Assembly (NCBI GenBank): GCA_017438975.1
Contig: JAFRUH010000002.1
Location: 1-64,000 of the forward strand
Direction: 5' to 3'
Length of the DNA stretch: 64,000 bases
From: Bacteroidales bacterium
Lineage (GTDB): Bacteria > Bacteroidota > Bacteroidia > Bacteroidales > UBA932
The notes under the pieces are model-generated. The model was given only the letters and a program-made list of their open reading frames with translations. It was not told where the DNA came from and searched no databases. Both the position numbers and the translations under genes were made by a program. Of this stretch, positions 1-15,142 are shown piece after piece. Numbering within the stretch: the first letter of the stretch is position 1; every line of letters starts with the position of its first letter.

Positions 1-996
1 AACACCGCTCACGTCGAGTACGAGACCGAGAAGCGTCACTATGCGCACGGTGACTGCCCTGGTCACGCCGACTCAGTCAAGAACAGGGATACCGGTGCTG
101 CGCAGATGGATGGTGCTATCCTCGTCGTAGCTGCGACCGACGGTCCGATGCCTCAGACCCGCGAGCACATCCTGCTTGCCCGTCAGGTCAACGTTCCGAA
201 GATCCTCGTTTTCATGAACAAGGTTGATCTCGTCGACGACGAAGAGATGCTTGACCTGGTCGAGATGGAAATCCGCGACCTCCTCGCATTCTACAACTTC
301 GACGAAGACTGCCCGATCATCCGTGGCTCTGCCCTCGGCGCCCTCAACGGCGACCCGAAGTGGGAAGAGAAGGTTATGGAACTCATGGACAATGTCGACG
401 AGTACATTCCGCTTCCGGTACGTCTCGTTGACAAGGACTTCCTCATGCCTATCGAGGACATCTTCTCCATCACCGGCCGTGGAACCGTCGTTACCGGTCG
501 TATCGAGTCCGGTACCATCCACGTGAACGACCCTGTCGAACTCGTTGGCTTCGGCGACGAGCCTCGCAACACCGTCGTTACCGGTGTCGAGATGTTCCGC
601 AAGCTTCTCCCTCAGGGCGAAGCCGGTGACAACGTCGGTCTGCTTCTCCGTGGTATCGACAAGAAGGAAGTCAAGCGTGGCGAGGTTGTCGCTAAGCCGA
701 AGTCCATCACTCCTCACACTGTCTTCAAGGCTCAGATCTATGTCCTGAAGAAAGAGGAAGGCGGACGTCACACCCCGTTCCACAACCACTATCGTCCGCA
801 GTTCTTCATCCGTACCCTCGATGTGACGGGTGAGATCATGCTCCCCGATGGTGTCGAGATGGTCATGCCTGGTGATAACGTCGAAATCACCGTTACCCTC
901 ATCACCCCGGTCGCTATGAATGACGGTCTCCAGTTCGCTATCCGCGAGGGTGGTCGTACCGTCGGCGCCGGCCAGGTTATCGGTATCGTCGAGTAA
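1..996 (+). CDS. tuf: Elongation factor Tu, 5'-truncated by the window edge
   Basis: EF-Tu carries aminoacyl-tRNA to the ribosome as a GTPase. The frame is open from base 1, so the start and the G1 P-loop lie outside the window. About 331 codons remain. The G3 motif DCPGH, the G4 motif NKVD ([10 protein letters not shown]) and GSALGAL are present, followed by domains 2 and 3 ending in [15 protein letters not shown]. Around codons 17-31 the usually invariant stretch reads [10 protein letters not shown] and [10 protein letters not shown]. Most EF-Tu proteins have HVDCPGHADY and VKNM(V/I)TGAAQ, so there are four non-conservative changes in switch II with no indel. This may be a contig-end error or real divergence. 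A hairpin terminator and tRNA-Trp follow. Family assignment is certain. Confidence 0.97.
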   Translation, partial: NTAHVEYETEKRHYAHGDCPGHADSVKNRDTGAAQMDGAILVVAATDGPMPQTREHILLARQVNVPKILVFMNKVDLVDDEEMLDLVEMEIRDLLAFYNFDEDCPIIRGSALGALNGDPKWEEKVMELMDNVDEYIPLPVRLVDKDFLMPIEDIFSITGRGTVVTGRIESGTIHVNDPVELVGFGDEPRNTVVTGVEMFRKLLPQGEAGDNVGLLLRGIDKKEVKRGEVVAKPKSITPHTVFKAQIYVLKKEEGGRHTPFHNHYRPQFFIRTLDVTGEIMLPDGVEMVMPGDNVEITVTLITPVAMNDGLQFAIREGGRTVGAGQVIGIVE

Positions 997-1015
997 TTTC
1001 CGGCATCGAATCATG

Positions 1016-1043
1016 GCGGGAGCGGTCTCGTGACCGTTCCCGC
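1016..1043 (+). terminator. Hairpin terminator after tuf
   Basis: A 12-bp stem (GCGGGAGCGGTC paired with GACCGTTCCCGC, one G·U) closes a 4-base loop 20 bases after the tuf stop and is followed by a short T-rich stretch (TTATT). It separates tuf from the downstream tRNA. The T-tract is weak, so termination may be partial or the hairpin may act in RNA processing. Confidence 0.65.
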
Positions 1044-1049
1044 TTATTC

Positions 1050-1123
1050 AGGGGAATAGAACAAGGGTAGTTCAGCGGTCTCCAAAACCGTCGATGTGGG
1101 TTCGAATCCTGCTTCCCCTGCCA
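1050..1123 (+). tRNA. trnW: tRNA-Trp (anticodon CCA)
   Basis: The cloverleaf folds by eye. The acceptor stem AGGGGAA pairs with TTCCCCT. The D arm is GAAC/GTTC with loop AAGGGTA. The anticodon stem GCGGT/ACCGT has loop CTCCAAA (anticodon CCA), and the T arm GTGGG/CCTGC has loop TTCGAAT. The discriminator is G and the 3' CCA is encoded. A tRNA-Trp between tuf and secE is the usual Bacteroidetes arrangement. Confidence 0.95.
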
Positions 1124-1212
1124 AGAAAAATATCAAAGGTTACGATTTGGTAAATGTTTAACAGACCCGCCGGATCCGCTTCCAATTTCCGGAGAGTCCA
1201 TTAAAAGCTAAG

Positions 1213-1401
1213 ATGAGAAAGTTCATTAACTATCTGAAGGAGTCCTATAAGGAGCTCACCAAGAAGGTCACCTGGCCTACCTGGAGCAAGCTGCAGAGTT
1301 CTGCGGTCCTGGTCCTGGTCGCTACGCTGATCCTCGCGGTGGTCGTCTTCGTTATGGATTTCGCTTTCCAGCATCTGATGGAGCTTATTTACTCATTGTA
1401 A
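1213..1401 (+). CDS. secE: Preprotein translocase subunit SecE
   Basis: This 62-residue protein has the single-helix form of SecE, which clamps SecY in the Sec translocon of the inner membrane. An N-terminal amphipathic part (FINYLKESYKELTKKVTWP) carries the conserved K-VTWP motif before one transmembrane helix at about residues 31-52. It sits 12 bases upstream of nusG, the classic secE-nusG pair, and 89 bases after tRNA-Trp. That gap shows no clear promoter. Confidence 0.95.
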   Translation: MRKFINYLKESYKELTKKVTWPTWSKLQSSAVLVLVATLILAVVVFVMDFAFQHLMELIYSL

Positions 1402-1413
1402 TTCGATTGATCC

Positions 1414-1980
1414 ATGAGCGAGAAGAAATGGTATGTCCTTCGGACTGCCGGAACCAAGGAAAAGAAAGTCGCTGATTATCTCCAGAAAGAAGTTGAAAGA
1501 AATGCTGACCTGCAGGCAACTGTGGATCAGATTCTTGTGCCCGTAAAGAAGGAAATCGTGACCAAGAACGGAAAGAGGAAGGAAGTTGACCGTATCCTCT
1601 ATCCCGGTTACGTGCTCATCCATGCGGAGCTCAACGCCGATCTCGAGTATATCGTCAGGGGCCGCATCATTCCCGGTCTGGCCGGATTCCTCACCGAGAA
1701 GTCCGGAACCAACCCGAATGACAAGATTCCCGTTCCGATCCGTGAAGAAGAAGCCTTGCGTATTCTCGGTCAGCAGGATGAGAATGCCGTCAACGCGGCG
1801 GAAACCGAAGTGAATTTCAGCGTCGGCGAATCCGTCCGCATTACCGACGGTCCGTTCAGCGGATTCAACGGAACAATCGAAGAGATACTGGAAGACAGAA
1901 GCAAACTCAAAGTGATAGTTGTGATTTTCGGCAGGAAGACCCTGCTCGAACTCAGCTTTACACAAGTAACTAAAGAATAA
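1414..1980 (+). CDS. nusG: Transcription termination/antitermination factor NusG
   Basis: NusG (188 residues) binds the RNA polymerase clamp and links it to Rho or ribosomal S10. The N-terminal NGN domain begins [19 protein letters not shown] and contains the conserved [12 protein letters not shown] strand. A C-terminal KOW domain (about residues 135-185) has [19 protein letters not shown]. Length is normal for Bacteroidetes. The gene lies 5 bases before rplK and is probably cotranscribed with the ribosomal protein genes. Confidence 0.97.
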   Translation: MSEKKWYVLRTAGTKEKKVADYLQKEVERNADLQATVDQILVPVKKEIVTKNGKRKEVDRILYPGYVLIHAELNADLEYIVRGRIIPGLAGFLTEKSGTNPNDKIPVPIREEEALRILGQQDENAVNAAETEVNFSVGESVRITDGPFSGFNGTIEEILEDRSKLKVIVVIFGRKTLLELSFTQVTKE

Positions 1981-1985
1981 CAATC

Positions 1986-2429
1986 ATGGCAAAAGAAGTT
2001 ACCGGATTCATTAAGCTCCAAATCAAAGGCGGAGCTGCTAATCCCGCACCTCCGGTAGGACCGGCTCTCGGTTCCAAAGGCTTGAACATCATGGACTTCT
2101 GCAAGCAGTTCAATGCTCGCACGCAGGATCAGGCAGGGAAAGTCCTCCCGGTCGTGATCACGGTCTTTTCCGACAAGTCCTTCTCGTTCGAGGTCAAGCA
2201 GCCGCCGGTAGCGGTCTCCCTCAAGGAAGCCGCCAAGATCCAGACTGCCTCCGGAGAACCGAACCGCAAGAAAGTAGCTTCCGTCACCTGGGACCAGGTC
2301 AGAGAAATCGCCCAGTCCAAGATGCCGGACCTGAATGCGTTCACGCTCCGTTCCGCGATGACGATGGTTGCCGGAACGGCAAGAAGTATGGGAATCACCG
2401 TTGAAGGCAAATTCCCCGAGGACCTTTAA
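1986..2429 (+). CDS. rplK: 50S ribosomal protein L11
   Basis: L11 (147 residues) forms the GTPase-associated centre on 23S rRNA. The N-terminal signature [20 protein letters not shown] and the C-terminal rRNA-binding domain ending [16 protein letters not shown] are both complete. It is followed after 12 bases by rplA. No long untranslated leader of the kind that carries L1 autoregulatory sites is present here, because the gap to nusG is only 5 bases. Confidence 0.98.
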   Translation: MAKEVTGFIKLQIKGGAANPAPPVGPALGSKGLNIMDFCKQFNARTQDQAGKVLPVVITVFSDKSFSFEVKQPPVAVSLKEAAKIQTASGEPNRKKVASVTWDQVREIAQSKMPDLNAFTLRSAMTMVAGTARSMGITVEGKFPEDL

Positions 2430-2441
2430 AATTCACATGCA

Positions 2442-3152
2442 ATGAGTAGATTAACGAAAAACCAGAAAGCAGTACAGGAAAAGTACGACAAGGCGAAGCT
2501 CTATACGCTCAGCGAAGCATGCGAACTTCTGAAGGATATCACCTATACCAAATTCGACGCATCCGTCGAGATCACCGCGAATCTCGGTGTCGACCCTCGT
2601 AAGGCGAACCAGATGATCCGTGGCGTTGTCACCCTTCCTCACGGAACGGGCAAGGTTACCCGCGTTCTCGTCCTCTGTACTCCCGACAAGGAGAACGAGG
2701 CGAAGGAAGCCGGTGCCGACTACGTCGGTCTCGATGAGTACATCGAAAAGATCAAGGGCGGCTGGACTGACGTCGACGTCATCATCTGTACTCCGTCCGT
2801 CATGGCGAAAGTCGGTGCGATCGGCCGTATCCTCGGCCCGCGCGGCCTCATGCCTAACCCGAAAACCGGCACCGTTACCATGGAGGTCGGCAACGCGGTC
2901 AAGGAAGTGAAGGCCGGTAAGATCGACTTCAAGGTCGACAAGACCGGTATCATCCATGCCGCCATCGGCAAAATCTCCTTCGCTCCGGAGAAGATCGCCG
3001 AGAACGCGAAGACGATGATCAACGCCATCCTCAAGCTCAAACCGCAGACTCTGAAGGGTACTTATTTCAAGGGCGCGACCCTTTGCACCACGATGAGTCC
3101 TGCTCTCAAGTTGGACATCAAGGCATTCATGAACAGCAGTGCTGAGAAATAA
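2442..3152 (+). CDS. rplA: 50S ribosomal protein L1
   Basis: L1 (236 residues) builds the L1 stalk that handles deacyl-tRNA at the E site. The two-domain protein shows the family signature [17 protein letters not shown] in the middle and conserved RKANQMIRG earlier. Full length for the family. It lies between rplK and rplJ with 12-base gaps on each side, as expected for the rplKAJL cluster. Confidence 0.98.
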   Translation: MSRLTKNQKAVQEKYDKAKLYTLSEACELLKDITYTKFDASVEITANLGVDPRKANQMIRGVVTLPHGTGKVTRVLVLCTPDKENEAKEAGADYVGLDEYIEKIKGGWTDVDVIICTPSVMAKVGAIGRILGPRGLMPNPKTGTVTMEVGNAVKEVKAGKIDFKVDKTGIIHAAIGKISFAPEKIAENAKTMINAILKLKPQTLKGTYFKGATLCTTMSPALKLDIKAFMNSSAEK

Positions 3153-3164
3153 AATAGGATAAGT

Positions 3165-3689
3165 ATGAAAAAGGAAGTAAAAGCACAGGTATTGGAAGCT
3201 ATTGCAGCCCAGCTTCAGGAATGTCCTAATTTCTACATCACCGACATTGCCGGTCTGAATGCTGAAAAGACCTCCAAACTCCGCCGCGACTGCTTCGAGC
3301 AGGGAATCAAGCTCAGTGTCGTCAAGAACACGCTTTTCGAGAAAGTTCTCAAAGATAAGAACGATCCCGAACTCGAGCTCCTCTTCCCTACCCTCAAAGG
3401 CAACACCGCGATCATGTACGCAGAGTCTCCGAACGTCCCGGCCAAGCTGATCAAGAAGTATCAGAAAGCCGGAGAGGAGAAACCGGCACTCAAAGGTGCT
3501 TATGTCCAGGAGTGTGCGTTCGTCGGCGCCGACCGTCTTGATGAACTCGTATCCATCAAGTCCCGTGAAGAACTCATCGGCGACATCATCACGCTCCTCC
3601 AGTCTCCTGCCCGCAACGTCATCTCCGCTCTCGAGAGCGCCGGCGGCAAGCTCGCAGGGATTGTCAAAACCCTTTCGGAAAAAGAATAA
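3165..3689 (+). CDS. rplJ: 50S ribosomal protein L10
   Basis: L10 (174 residues) anchors L7/L12 dimers to the ribosomal stalk base. The N-terminal part (YITDIAGLNAEKTSKLRR, then GIKLSVVKNTLF) is typical of the family. The C-terminal helix that binds L7/L12 dimers is at about residues 135-174. It lies 12 bases after rplA, so there is no room for the extended L10-binding leader found in Escherichia coli. rplL follows after an A-rich 29-base spacer. Confidence 0.97.
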   Translation: MKKEVKAQVLEAIAAQLQECPNFYITDIAGLNAEKTSKLRRDCFEQGIKLSVVKNTLFEKVLKDKNDPELELLFPTLKGNTAIMYAESPNVPAKLIKKYQKAGEEKPALKGAYVQECAFVGADRLDELVSIKSREELIGDIITLLQSPARNVISALESAGGKLAGIVKTLSEKE

Positions 3690-3718
3690 TAACAATAACA
3701 ATTTAAAATTTATCAATT

Positions 3719-4093
3719 ATGGCAGACATCAAAGCACTTGCAGAAGAGTTGGTTAACCTTACTGTAAAAGACGTTCAGGAACTCGCTAAGGTCCTCAAGG
3801 AAGAATATGGCATCGAGCCCGCAGCTGCAGCCGTTGCAGTAGCAGCTCCGGCAGCCGCCGAGGCGGCCGCTCCGGCTGAGCAGACCGAATTCGACGTCAT
3901 CCTCACCAGCGCCGGTCAGGCGAAACTCCAGGTCATCAAGGCCGTCAAGGAGAACGCCGGTCTCGGACTGAAGGAAGCGAAGGACCTCGTTGACAAGGCT
4001 CCTGTAGCTATCAAGGAGAAAGTCTCCAAGGCTGAGGCTGAGGCACTCAAGGCCGCTCTCGAAGAGGCCGGTGCTGAGGTAGAGGTAAAATAA
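3719..4093 (+). CDS. rplL: 50S ribosomal protein L7/L12
   Basis: L7/L12 (124 residues) is the mobile stalk protein that recruits translation factors. An N-terminal dimerisation domain (residues 1-35) is followed by an Ala-rich hinge (about 36-53) and the C-terminal domain with [10 protein letters not shown] and [15 protein letters not shown]. The A-rich spacer upstream (around 3690-3718) is the sort of AT-rich start context used by Bacteroidetes in place of Shine-Dalgarno pairing. Confidence 0.98.
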   Translation: MADIKALAEELVNLTVKDVQELAKVLKEEYGIEPAAAAVAVAAPAAAEAAAPAEQTEFDVILTSAGQAKLQVIKAVKENAGLGLKEAKDLVDKAPVAIKEKVSKAEAEALKAALEEAGAEVEVK

Positions 4094-4127
4094 CTACCCC
4101 GGCTTCCCCTGGAAGGGAACAAATTCA

Positions 4128-4162
4128 GGTTTAGAGCCCATAGCAGGCTCTAAACCTTTTTT
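4128..4162 (+). terminator. Intrinsic terminator or attenuator between rplL and rpoB
   Basis: A perfect 11-bp stem (GGTTTAGAGCC with GGCTCTAAACC) closes a 7-base loop and is followed by six T. It lies 34 bases after rplL and 37 bases before rpoB, with no convincing promoter in between. It probably works as a partial terminator that sets the ratio of stalk protein to RNA polymerase, as known at the same site in other bacteria. Confidence 0.85.
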
Positions 4163-4199
4163 CCGTATTAAAGTTTTTCTCCCTTAGCGAAGGCAGAAT

Positions 4200-7100
4200 A
4201 TGTCAAAAAAGACTAACAACAAGCGTGTAAATTTCGCAACATCCAAGATCCTGGATTATCCTGACCTTCTCGAAGTCCAGCTGAAGTCCTTCAAGGACTT
4301 TTTCCAGCTAGAGACGACTCCTGACAGCAGGAAGAATGAAGGTCTCTTCCAGGTTTTTCAGGAAATTTTCCCGATCGAAGACACCCGGAACAACTATAAG
4401 CTCGAGTTCATCGACTATTTTATCGATCCGCCACAGTATTCGATCGAAGAGTGTCTTGACAGAGGCCTGACGTACAATGTCCCTCTGAAGGCAAAGCTCC
4501 GCCTTTCCTGCACGGATCCCGACCACGAGGATTTCGATACGATCGTCCAGGACGTCTATCTCGGGAACATCCCGTACATGACGCCCGGCGGTACGTTTGT
4601 CATCAACGGATCCGAGAGAATCATCGTTTCACAGCTCCACCGCTCCCCGGGCGTCTTCTTCGACCAGAGCATGCACGCCAACGGGACCAAGCTCTATTCG
4701 GCCCGTATCATCCCCTTCAAGGGTTCCTGGATCGAATTCGCGACGGACATCAACAATGTCATGTACGCCTACATCGACCGGAAGAAGAAGCTCCCCGTCA
4801 CGACGCTTCTGAGGGCCATCGGCTACAACGGTGACAAGGACATCATCGACATTTTCGGTCTCGCCGACGAGATCGAAGTCAACCCCGAGACACTCAAAAA
4901 GAACGAGGGTAGGAAATTCGCCGCCAAGGTCCTCAAGACCTGGACGGAAGACTTCGAAGATGAGGATACCGGCGAGGTCATCCCCATCGAACGGACCATT
5001 CCTATCGTCGAAAGAGGAGAGATCCTCAACGAGGAGACCATGGAGAAGATTGCGGAGACCGACGTGAAGACGATCCTCCTGCAGAAGGACGAGGCCAATT
5101 CCGCCGAGTACGCAATCATCTACAACACCCTCCAGAAAGACCCGACCAATACGGAGATCGAGGCTGTCAACTATATCTACAAACAGCTCCGCAACTCCGA
5201 ACCGCCGGATGAGGCGACCGCAAGGGATGTCATTGACAAGCTCTTCTTCTCCGAGAAACGCTATGATCTCGGAAATGTGGGCCGTTATCGTCTCAACAAG
5301 AAACTTACGCTTTCCATCGACCCTGAAGTCAGGGTCCTGACCAACACGGATATCATCGAGATCATCAAGTATCTCATCCAGCTGATCAACTCGAAAGCGA
5401 CGGTCGACGATATCGACCACCTCAGCAACCGTCGCGTGCGCACGGTCGGCGAGCAGCTCGCCAACCAGTTCAGCGTCGGTCTGTCCCGTATGGCCCGCAC
5501 CATCCGCGAACGCATGAACGTCCGCGACAGCGAGCAGTTCAACCCGATCGACCTGATCAACGCGAAGACCCTGTCTTCCGTCATCAATTCCTTCTTCGGA
5601 ACGAGCCAGCTGTCCCAGTTCATGGACCAGACCAACCCGCTTGCGGAAATCACCCACAAGCGCAGGCTCTCCGCCCTCGGCCCGGGAGGTCTCTCCCGTG
5701 ACCGCGCCGGATTCGAAGTCCGAGACGTCCACTACACCCATTACGGCCGTCTCTGCCCGATCGAATCCCCGGAAGGACCGAACATCGGTCTGATCTCCTC
5801 GCTCTGCGTCTACGCCCGCATCAATGAACTCGGTTTCATCGAGACTCCCTACCGCGAAGTACACGGGGGCAAGGTGGACCTGAGCGATACCGGCTGGAAG
5901 TACATGAGCGCGGAAGAAGAAGAGAAACAGCGCGTTTCCCTCGCGAACGTCCGGATGAGCGACGACGGCCAGATCCTCGACGACAGGATCCAGTGCCGCC
6001 TCGAAGCCGACTTCCCGGTCGTCACCAAGGAAGAGGTCGATTACATGGACGTCGCGCCGAACCAGATGGCTTCCGTCGCGGCTTCCCTGATTCCGTTCCT
6101 CGAGCACGATGACGCGCACCGGGCCCTCATGGGCGCGAACATGATGCGTCAGGCCGTTCCGCTCCTGAAACCGGAAGCCCCGATCGTGGGTACCGGCCTG
6201 GAGGAGAGGGTCTGCATCGACTCCCGCACCCAGATCATCGCCGCCCGCAAGGGAACGGTGACCTATGTGGACGCCAACGAAATCCATATCAAGTACGACC
6301 GCACCGATGACGAGCGTTTCGTCAGCTTCGCTCCTGAAGAGACGGTCTACAAGCTCCCGATCTGCCGCAGGACCAACCAGAACACCACGATCACCCTCAA
6401 GCCGATCGTCCGCAAGGGCGACAAGGTCACGAAGGGCCAGGTGATTACGGAAGGCTATGCCACCCAGAACGGAGAGCTGGCGCTCGGGCGCAACCTCAAG
6501 GTCGCGTTCATGCCGTGGAAGGGATACAACTACGAAGACGCCATCGTCCTCTCCGAGGAGATGGTCAAGTGGGACATCCTGACCTCGATCCATGTCGACG
6601 AGTACCTGACCGAAGTCCGCGAAACCAAGCGGGGCATGGAGGAACTCACCTCCGATATCCCGAACGTCAGCGAGGACGCCACGAAGGACCTCGACAGCGA
6701 CGGTATTATCCGCATCGGCGCCCATATCGAACCGGGCGACATCATGATCGGCAAGATCACCCCGAAGGGCGAAAGCGACCCGTCCCCGGAAGAGAAGCTC
6801 CTCAAGGCCATCTTTGGAGACAAGGCCGGCGACGTCAAGGACGCCTCCCTCAAAGCCAATCCTTCCCTGAGCGGTACGGTCATCCAGACCGCCCTCTATG
6901 CGAAGGTGACTTCCAGCGGCAAGCGCAACGCCAAACTCGACCAGAAGGCCCGCATCGAGAGCCGTCAGGCCGACTTTGACAGGGCCGCAGAGAAACTCCG
7001 CTCCGAATTCCTCGACAAACTCTTCACCCTCGTCAAGGGCAAGAAGAGCGTCGGCATCAGCGACCTATACGGCGTAGAGATCGTGCCGAAGGGCAAGGAA

Positions 7101-8015
7101 TTCACCGCCGAGATCCTCCGCGATATCGACTATGCCAACGTCAACTCCCTGAAGTGGACCTCCGACAAGTCGACCAACGCCCTCGTCCGCGAACTGATCA
7201 ACAACTACTGCATCACCTTCAAGGAGGCGGAAACCCGCGCCAAGCGCGCCCTTGACAAGATCAAGGTCGGCGACGAACTCCCGAACGGCGTCATGCAGCT
7301 CGCCAAGGTCTACATCGCGAAGAAGCGCAAGATCACCGTCGGCGACAAGATGGCCGGCCGTCACGGCAACAAGGGCATCGTCGCCAAGATCGTCCGCCAG
7401 GAGGACATGCCGTTCCTCGAGGACGGTACCCCTGTCGACATCGTGCTCAACCCGCTCGGCGTGCCTTCCCGAATGAACCTGGGACAGATCTACGAGACGG
7501 TCCTCGGATGGGCCGGCAAGGAACTTGGCCTCAAGTTCTCCACGCCGATCTTCGACGGTGCGTCCATCGACGAGATCTGCGCCTATACGGACAAGGCCGG
7601 CGTTCCGCGCTTCGGCAAGACCCGGCTCCGCGACGGCGGCACCGGCGACTGGTTCGACCAGCCTGCCACGGTCGGCGTGATCTACATGATCAAGCTCGGC
7701 CATATGGTCGACGACAAGATGCACGCCCGCTCCATCGGTCCGTACTCCCTCATCACCCAGCAGCCGCTCGGCGGCAAGGCCCAGTTCGGCGGCCAGCGTT
7801 TCGGTGAGATGGAAGTCTGGGCCCTCGAAGCCTTCGGCGCCGCCAATGCGCTCCAGGAAATCCTTACGGTCAAATCCGACGACGTCGCCGGCAGGTCCAA
7901 AACCTACGAGGCGATCGTCAAGGGCGACCAGATGCCTACCCCGGGCATTCCGGAGTCCCTCAACGTGCTCCTGCACGAACTCCGCGGCCTCGGACTCAAA
8001 GTCACGTTGGATTAA
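4200..8015 (+). CDS. rpoB: DNA-directed RNA polymerase subunit beta
   Basis: The beta subunit is 1271 residues, the usual Bacteroidetes length, and forms half of the RNA polymerase active cleft. The rifampicin region at about residues 466-500 ([11 protein letters not shown], then [14 protein letters not shown]) carries the common sensitive-type residues. The [13 protein letters not shown] motif precedes the C-terminal clamp segment. The start [16 protein letters not shown] fits family alignments. The gene begins 37 bases after the rplL-rpoB hairpin and is followed after 14 bases by rpoC. Confidence 0.98.
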   Translation: MSKKTNNKRVNFATSKILDYPDLLEVQLKSFKDFFQLETTPDSRKNEGLFQVFQEIFPIEDTRNNYKLEFIDYFIDPPQYSIEECLDRGLTYNVPLKAKLRLSCTDPDHEDFDTIVQDVYLGNIPYMTPGGTFVINGSERIIVSQLHRSPGVFFDQSMHANGTKLYSARIIPFKGSWIEFATDINNVMYAYIDRKKKLPVTTLLRAIGYNGDKDIIDIFGLADEIEVNPETLKKNEGRKFAAKVLKTWTEDFEDEDTGEVIPIERTIPIVERGEILNEETMEKIAETDVKTILLQKDEANSAEYAIIYNTLQKDPTNTEIEAVNYIYKQLRNSEPPDEATARDVIDKLFFSEKRYDLGNVGRYRLNKKLTLSIDPEVRVLTNTDIIEIIKYLIQLINSKATVDDIDHLSNRRVRTVGEQLANQFSVGLSRMARTIRERMNVRDSEQFNPIDLINAKTLSSVINSFFGTSQLSQFMDQTNPLAEITHKRRLSALGPGGLSRDRAGFEVRDVHYTHYGRLCPIESPEGPNIGLISSLCVYARINELGFIETPYREVHGGKVDLSDTGWKYMSAEEEEKQRVSLANVRMSDDGQILDDRIQCRLEADFPVVTKEEVDYMDVAPNQMASVAASLIPFLEHDDAHRALMGANMMRQAVPLLKPEAPIVGTGLEERVCIDSRTQIIAARKGTVTYVDANEIHIKYDRTDDERFVSFAPEETVYKLPICRRTNQNTTITLKPIVRKGDKVTKGQVITEGYATQNGELALGRNLKVAFMPWKGYNYEDAIVLSEEMVKWDILTSIHVDEYLTEVRETKRGMEELTSDIPNVSEDATKDLDSDGIIRIGAHIEPGDIMIGKITPKGESDPSPEEKLLKAIFGDKAGDVKDASLKANPSLSGTVIQTALYAKVTSSGKRNAKLDQKARIESRQADFDRAAEKLRSEFLDKLFTLVKGKKSVGISDLYGVEIVPKGKEFTAEILRDIDYANVNSLKWTSDKSTNALVRELINNYCITFKEAETRAKRALDKIKVGDELPNGVMQLAKVYIAKKRKITVGDKMAGRHGNKGIVAKIVRQEDMPFLEDGTPVDIVLNPLGVPSRMNLGQIYETVLGWAGKELGLKFSTPIFDGASIDEICAYTDKAGVPRFGKTRLRDGGTGDWFDQPATVGVIYMIKLGHMVDDKMHARSIGPYSLITQQPLGGKAQFGGQRFGEMEVWALEAFGAANALQEILTVKSDDVAGRSKTYEAIVKGDQMPTPGIPESLNVLLHELRGLGLKVTLD

Positions 8016-8029
8016 TATAGATTAGCAAT

Positions 8030-12304
<4,275 letters not shown>

Positions 12305-12329
12305 GCCTTCCCGCCTGCTGCTTTGAACG

Positions 12330-12358
12330 ACCGGCCATTTCCGAATGGCCGGTTTTTT
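12330..12358 (+). terminator. Intrinsic terminator after rpoC
   Basis: A perfect 10-bp stem (ACCGGCCATT with AATGGCCGGT) closes a 4-base loop and runs into a T-tract. It ends the tuf-rpoBC region. A promoter-like box begins only a few bases later at 12362. Confidence 0.92.
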
Positions 12359-12361
12359 GCA

Positions 12362-12369
12362 TATCTTTG
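12362..12369 (+). promoter_or_regulatory. Putative -7 box TATCTTTG
   Basis: TATCTTTG matches the Bacteroidetes TAnnTTTG element and lies 27 bases before the ATG of the lipoprotein gene. A TTTG -33 element at the ideal N19 spacing is absent because that position falls in the rpoC terminator loop. Confidence 0.6.
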
Positions 12370-12396
12370 CAGTAACGAACGAAAAACTGAAAAGCC

Positions 12397-13575
12397 ATGA
12401 AAAAGACGATGATGATACTGGCGGTGGTTTTGCTCGCCGCCGTTTCCTGCGACAAGCATACCTATCGGCACCGGGAGAACACGGATCCGGTCGAAACCGT
12501 CCTCAACAAGCCCTCCAACTGGAGCATCCAGTACAAGGGACGGGAAAACTTTACGGAAGCGGACGGATATGTTTCACGCGTCGAGCGGGTCTCGGTCCGC
12601 TGTCCCGGCGCGGACTACTATATCCTCCGGACGATTTCGCCGGACGACCTCAAGGATCTCTATAAGAATGACCTGAAGGCCTTCTTCGAGGAAGAAGCGA
12701 AATACCTCCGCGAAGACGCGTACAATTACAAGGAGAAGGTGACCGACTACTTTTATGTCGAAGAAGTCCAGGACTACCTCCTCGACCGGATGCGGATGGG
12801 CAACTGGCTGATGTTCCTCGTCGGGATGGACGATAACGGCTTCATCACCGGCTCCTATGCCGAGACCTCCGTCAACATCCCGGAAGAAACCCCGACGGAA
12901 AGCTACAACAAGTGGATCGGCGAATGGAACATCGGCGACGGGAAGATCATCTATCCGATCAGCATCGAAAAGGGCGAAGCCAACTATACCTATATCATCC
13001 GGGGCTGGGAAACCGGCAGCTCGATCGACGAAAAGACGGGCGAGCAGATGAACCAGGAATACCTCGAGGCCGAATACGACAACAACAACGGCAACCTCTA
13101 CTTCAAATCCCAGTACCTCGGCACCTATACCGAGAACAATGTCGGAATCGACGAACTCTTCCTCGGAAAGATCAACTATAAGGGGGAAAAGCAGAGTACG
13201 TATGACGGAATCTGGATCATCACTGACGAGGGATTCGACCTTGCCGCCGCAGAGATGAACGAAGGGATTTCCACGGCCACCGTGACCGGCTGCGACGTCA
13301 ATGTCAAACTGGCCGACCATCTTCCCGAAGTCACCCTTCCTTTCATGTACATGCAGTACATCGCCGCATACATGAACGGGAATAATGTCGAATACGCAGA
13401 ATACAACAAGAATGTCCCTGAGATACCGCTGACGATGGACCGGACCCGTTCTTCGGTCAACCGTCCCGCATGGACCCCGAGACCGTCCACCCGCGCCTCC
13501 GTCCACCACGCCCAGGTCCGCGAGCACCGCGACCGCCTGAACCAGACCGCCCGCGGCGCCGTCAGGGCACGATAA
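12397..13575 (+). CDS. Hypothetical lipoprotein with Arg/Pro-rich C-terminal tail
   Basis: Function not recognised. The 392-residue product starts with a lipoprotein signal (lipobox VSC, lipidated Cys18), so it is probably tethered in the envelope. The body is acidic and rich in aromatic residues, with several WxxIGDGKI- and YNNNGNLYF-like strands suggesting a beta-rich fold. From about residue 345 the protein changes character to a strongly basic Arg/Pro/His tail ([20 protein letters not shown] and onwards to the end). The tail may be real, for binding to anionic envelope polymers, or may mark a frameshift. Another frame is also open there, but it too is Arg/Pro-rich and not clearly better. 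It has its own promoter-like box and stands alone before cysS. Confidence 0.7.
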   Translation: MKKTMMILAVVLLAAVSCDKHTYRHRENTDPVETVLNKPSNWSIQYKGRENFTEADGYVSRVERVSVRCPGADYYILRTISPDDLKDLYKNDLKAFFEEEAKYLREDAYNYKEKVTDYFYVEEVQDYLLDRMRMGNWLMFLVGMDDNGFITGSYAETSVNIPEETPTESYNKWIGEWNIGDGKIIYPISIEKGEANYTYIIRGWETGSSIDEKTGEQMNQEYLEAEYDNNNGNLYFKSQYLGTYTENNVGIDELFLGKINYKGEKQSTYDGIWIITDEGFDLAAAEMNEGISTATVTGCDVNVKLADHLPEVTLPFMYMQYIAAYMNGNNVEYAEYNKNVPEIPLTMDRTRSSVNRPAWTPRPSTRASVHHAQVREHRDRLNQTARGAVRAR

Positions 13576-13595
13576 AACCCAACAAAAAGAACCCT

Positions 13596-15131
13596 ATGAG
13601 ACCGCTATACCTTACCAATACCCTGTCCCGGAAAAAAGAACTCTTCGTTCCGATCAATCCCGGCCATGTCGGCATGTACGTCTGCGGGCCGACCGTCTAC
13701 GGCGACGCCCATCTCGGACACGCCCGTCCCGGCGTCACGTACGACGTCCTGTTCCGTCTCCTGAAGCACCTCGGCTACAAGGTCCGCTACGTCCGGAACA
13801 TCACGGATGTCGGCCACCTGGAGCACGATGCCGATGAAGGCGAAGACAAGATCGCGAAGAAAGCCAAACTTGAGGATCTGGAGCCGATGGAGGTCGTACA
13901 GACCTATACCGGGCGGTATCACGAGGCGATGCGGAAACTCAACGTCGCTCCCCCGTCGATCGAACCACGCGCTTCCGGGCACATCATCGAGCAGATCGAG
14001 GTCGTGAAGAAGATCCTGGAGACCGGCTACGCCTATATCAGCAACGGATCCGTCTATTTCGACGTAGAGAAATACGACCGGGACTTCCATTACGGCATTC
14101 TCTCCGGCAGGTCCCTCGAATCGACCCTTGAAGGGACGCGCGCCCTGGACGGCCAGAGCGACAAGAAGGCCCCGTACGATTTCGCGATCTGGAAAAAGGC
14201 CGAGCCGGAGCACATCATGCGCTGGCCCTCCCCCTGGGGCGAAGGATTCCCCGGCTGGCACCTCGAGTGCTCGGTCATGGGCGAGAAATACCTCGGCAAG
14301 GAATTCGATATCCATGGGGGCGGAATGGACCTGATGTTCCCGCATCACGAATGCGAGATCGCCCAGAACCAGGCTTCGCGCGGTACGCAGGGGGTCCATT
14401 ACTGGGTCCATAACAACATGATCACGATCGGGGGCCAGAAAATGGGCAAATCCCTCGGGAATTTCATCACCCTGCCCGAACTGTTCGCCGGGGCTCATCC
14501 GAAACTGGAAAAGGCCTATTCCCCGATGACGATCCGTTTCTTCATCTTCCAGGCCCATTACCGGAGCACGCTCGATTTCAGCAACGACGCCCTCCAGGCC
14601 GCGGAAAAAGGGTACAAACGGATCATGCAGGCGTACCGGGACCTCTGCGCCCTCGCCGGGAAGGAGCCCCTCAGCCTGGAATACGGGGAGTTCATCGGAA
14701 CGACCGCCCCGGAGAAGGCGCCGGAAGGAATCAACCCCGAAATCGCCGGCCTCGTCGAGGGGGTCTATGAAGCCCTCTGCGACGATCTCAACACCCCCAT
14801 TGCGATTGCGAAACTCTTCGACGGGGTCCGTCTCGTCAACAATTGCAAGGACAGGAAACTGACGCTCTCTCCGGCGGATCTCGCCGCTCTCCACCGGCTC
14901 TTCGAAGATGTCGTCTGCGGAGTCCTGGGACTCCGGGACGAAGAAGCTGCCGGCGGATCCGGGAAGGCGGAAAAAGCCCTGGAAGGGGTTATGGACCTCG
15001 TTCTGGAAGACAGGCGGAAGGCCCGCGCAGCGAAAGACTGGGCGGAGAGCGACCGCATCCGCGACCTTCTCGCGTCCCTCGGGATTACCGTCAAGGATAC
15101 CAAGGACGGAGCGACCTGGAGTCTCGAATAA
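13596..15131 (+). CDS. cysS: Cysteinyl-tRNA synthetase
   Basis: This class I synthetase (511 residues) charges tRNA-Cys. The zinc-site Cys30 lies in [10 protein letters not shown]. The HIGH-type motif is HLGH at residues 39-42. The other zinc ligands are in WHLECSV and HHECEI. The KMSKS motif appears as KMGKS at residues 282-286. The frame is open further upstream, but that extension is Arg/Pro-rich and overlaps the previous gene. ATG at 13596 gives the conserved start [18 protein letters not shown] large palindromic repeat begins 12 bases after the stop. Confidence 0.96.
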   Translation: MRPLYLTNTLSRKKELFVPINPGHVGMYVCGPTVYGDAHLGHARPGVTYDVLFRLLKHLGYKVRYVRNITDVGHLEHDADEGEDKIAKKAKLEDLEPMEVVQTYTGRYHEAMRKLNVAPPSIEPRASGHIIEQIEVVKKILETGYAYISNGSVYFDVEKYDRDFHYGILSGRSLESTLEGTRALDGQSDKKAPYDFAIWKKAEPEHIMRWPSPWGEGFPGWHLECSVMGEKYLGKEFDIHGGGMDLMFPHHECEIAQNQASRGTQGVHYWVHNNMITIGGQKMGKSLGNFITLPELFAGAHPKLEKAYSPMTIRFFIFQAHYRSTLDFSNDALQAAEKGYKRIMQAYRDLCALAGKEPLSLEYGEFIGTTAPEKAPEGINPEIAGLVEGVYEALCDDLNTPIAIAKLFDGVRLVNNCKDRKLTLSPADLAALHRLFEDVVCGVLGLRDEEAAGGSGKAEKALEGVMDLVLEDRRKARAAKDWAESDRIRDLLASLGITVKDTKDGATWSLE

Positions 15132-15142
15132 CCGATCATCTT

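Noticed and set aside
1124-1212. Possible extra small gene or promoter between tRNA-Trp and secE
   Set aside because: No start codon with a plausible frame and no TAnnTTTG box; it looks like a plain 89-base spacer.
14439-14453. KMGKS instead of KMSKS in cysteinyl-tRNA synthetase
   Set aside because: As far as I recall this variant is common in Bacteroidetes CysS and does not indicate loss of function.
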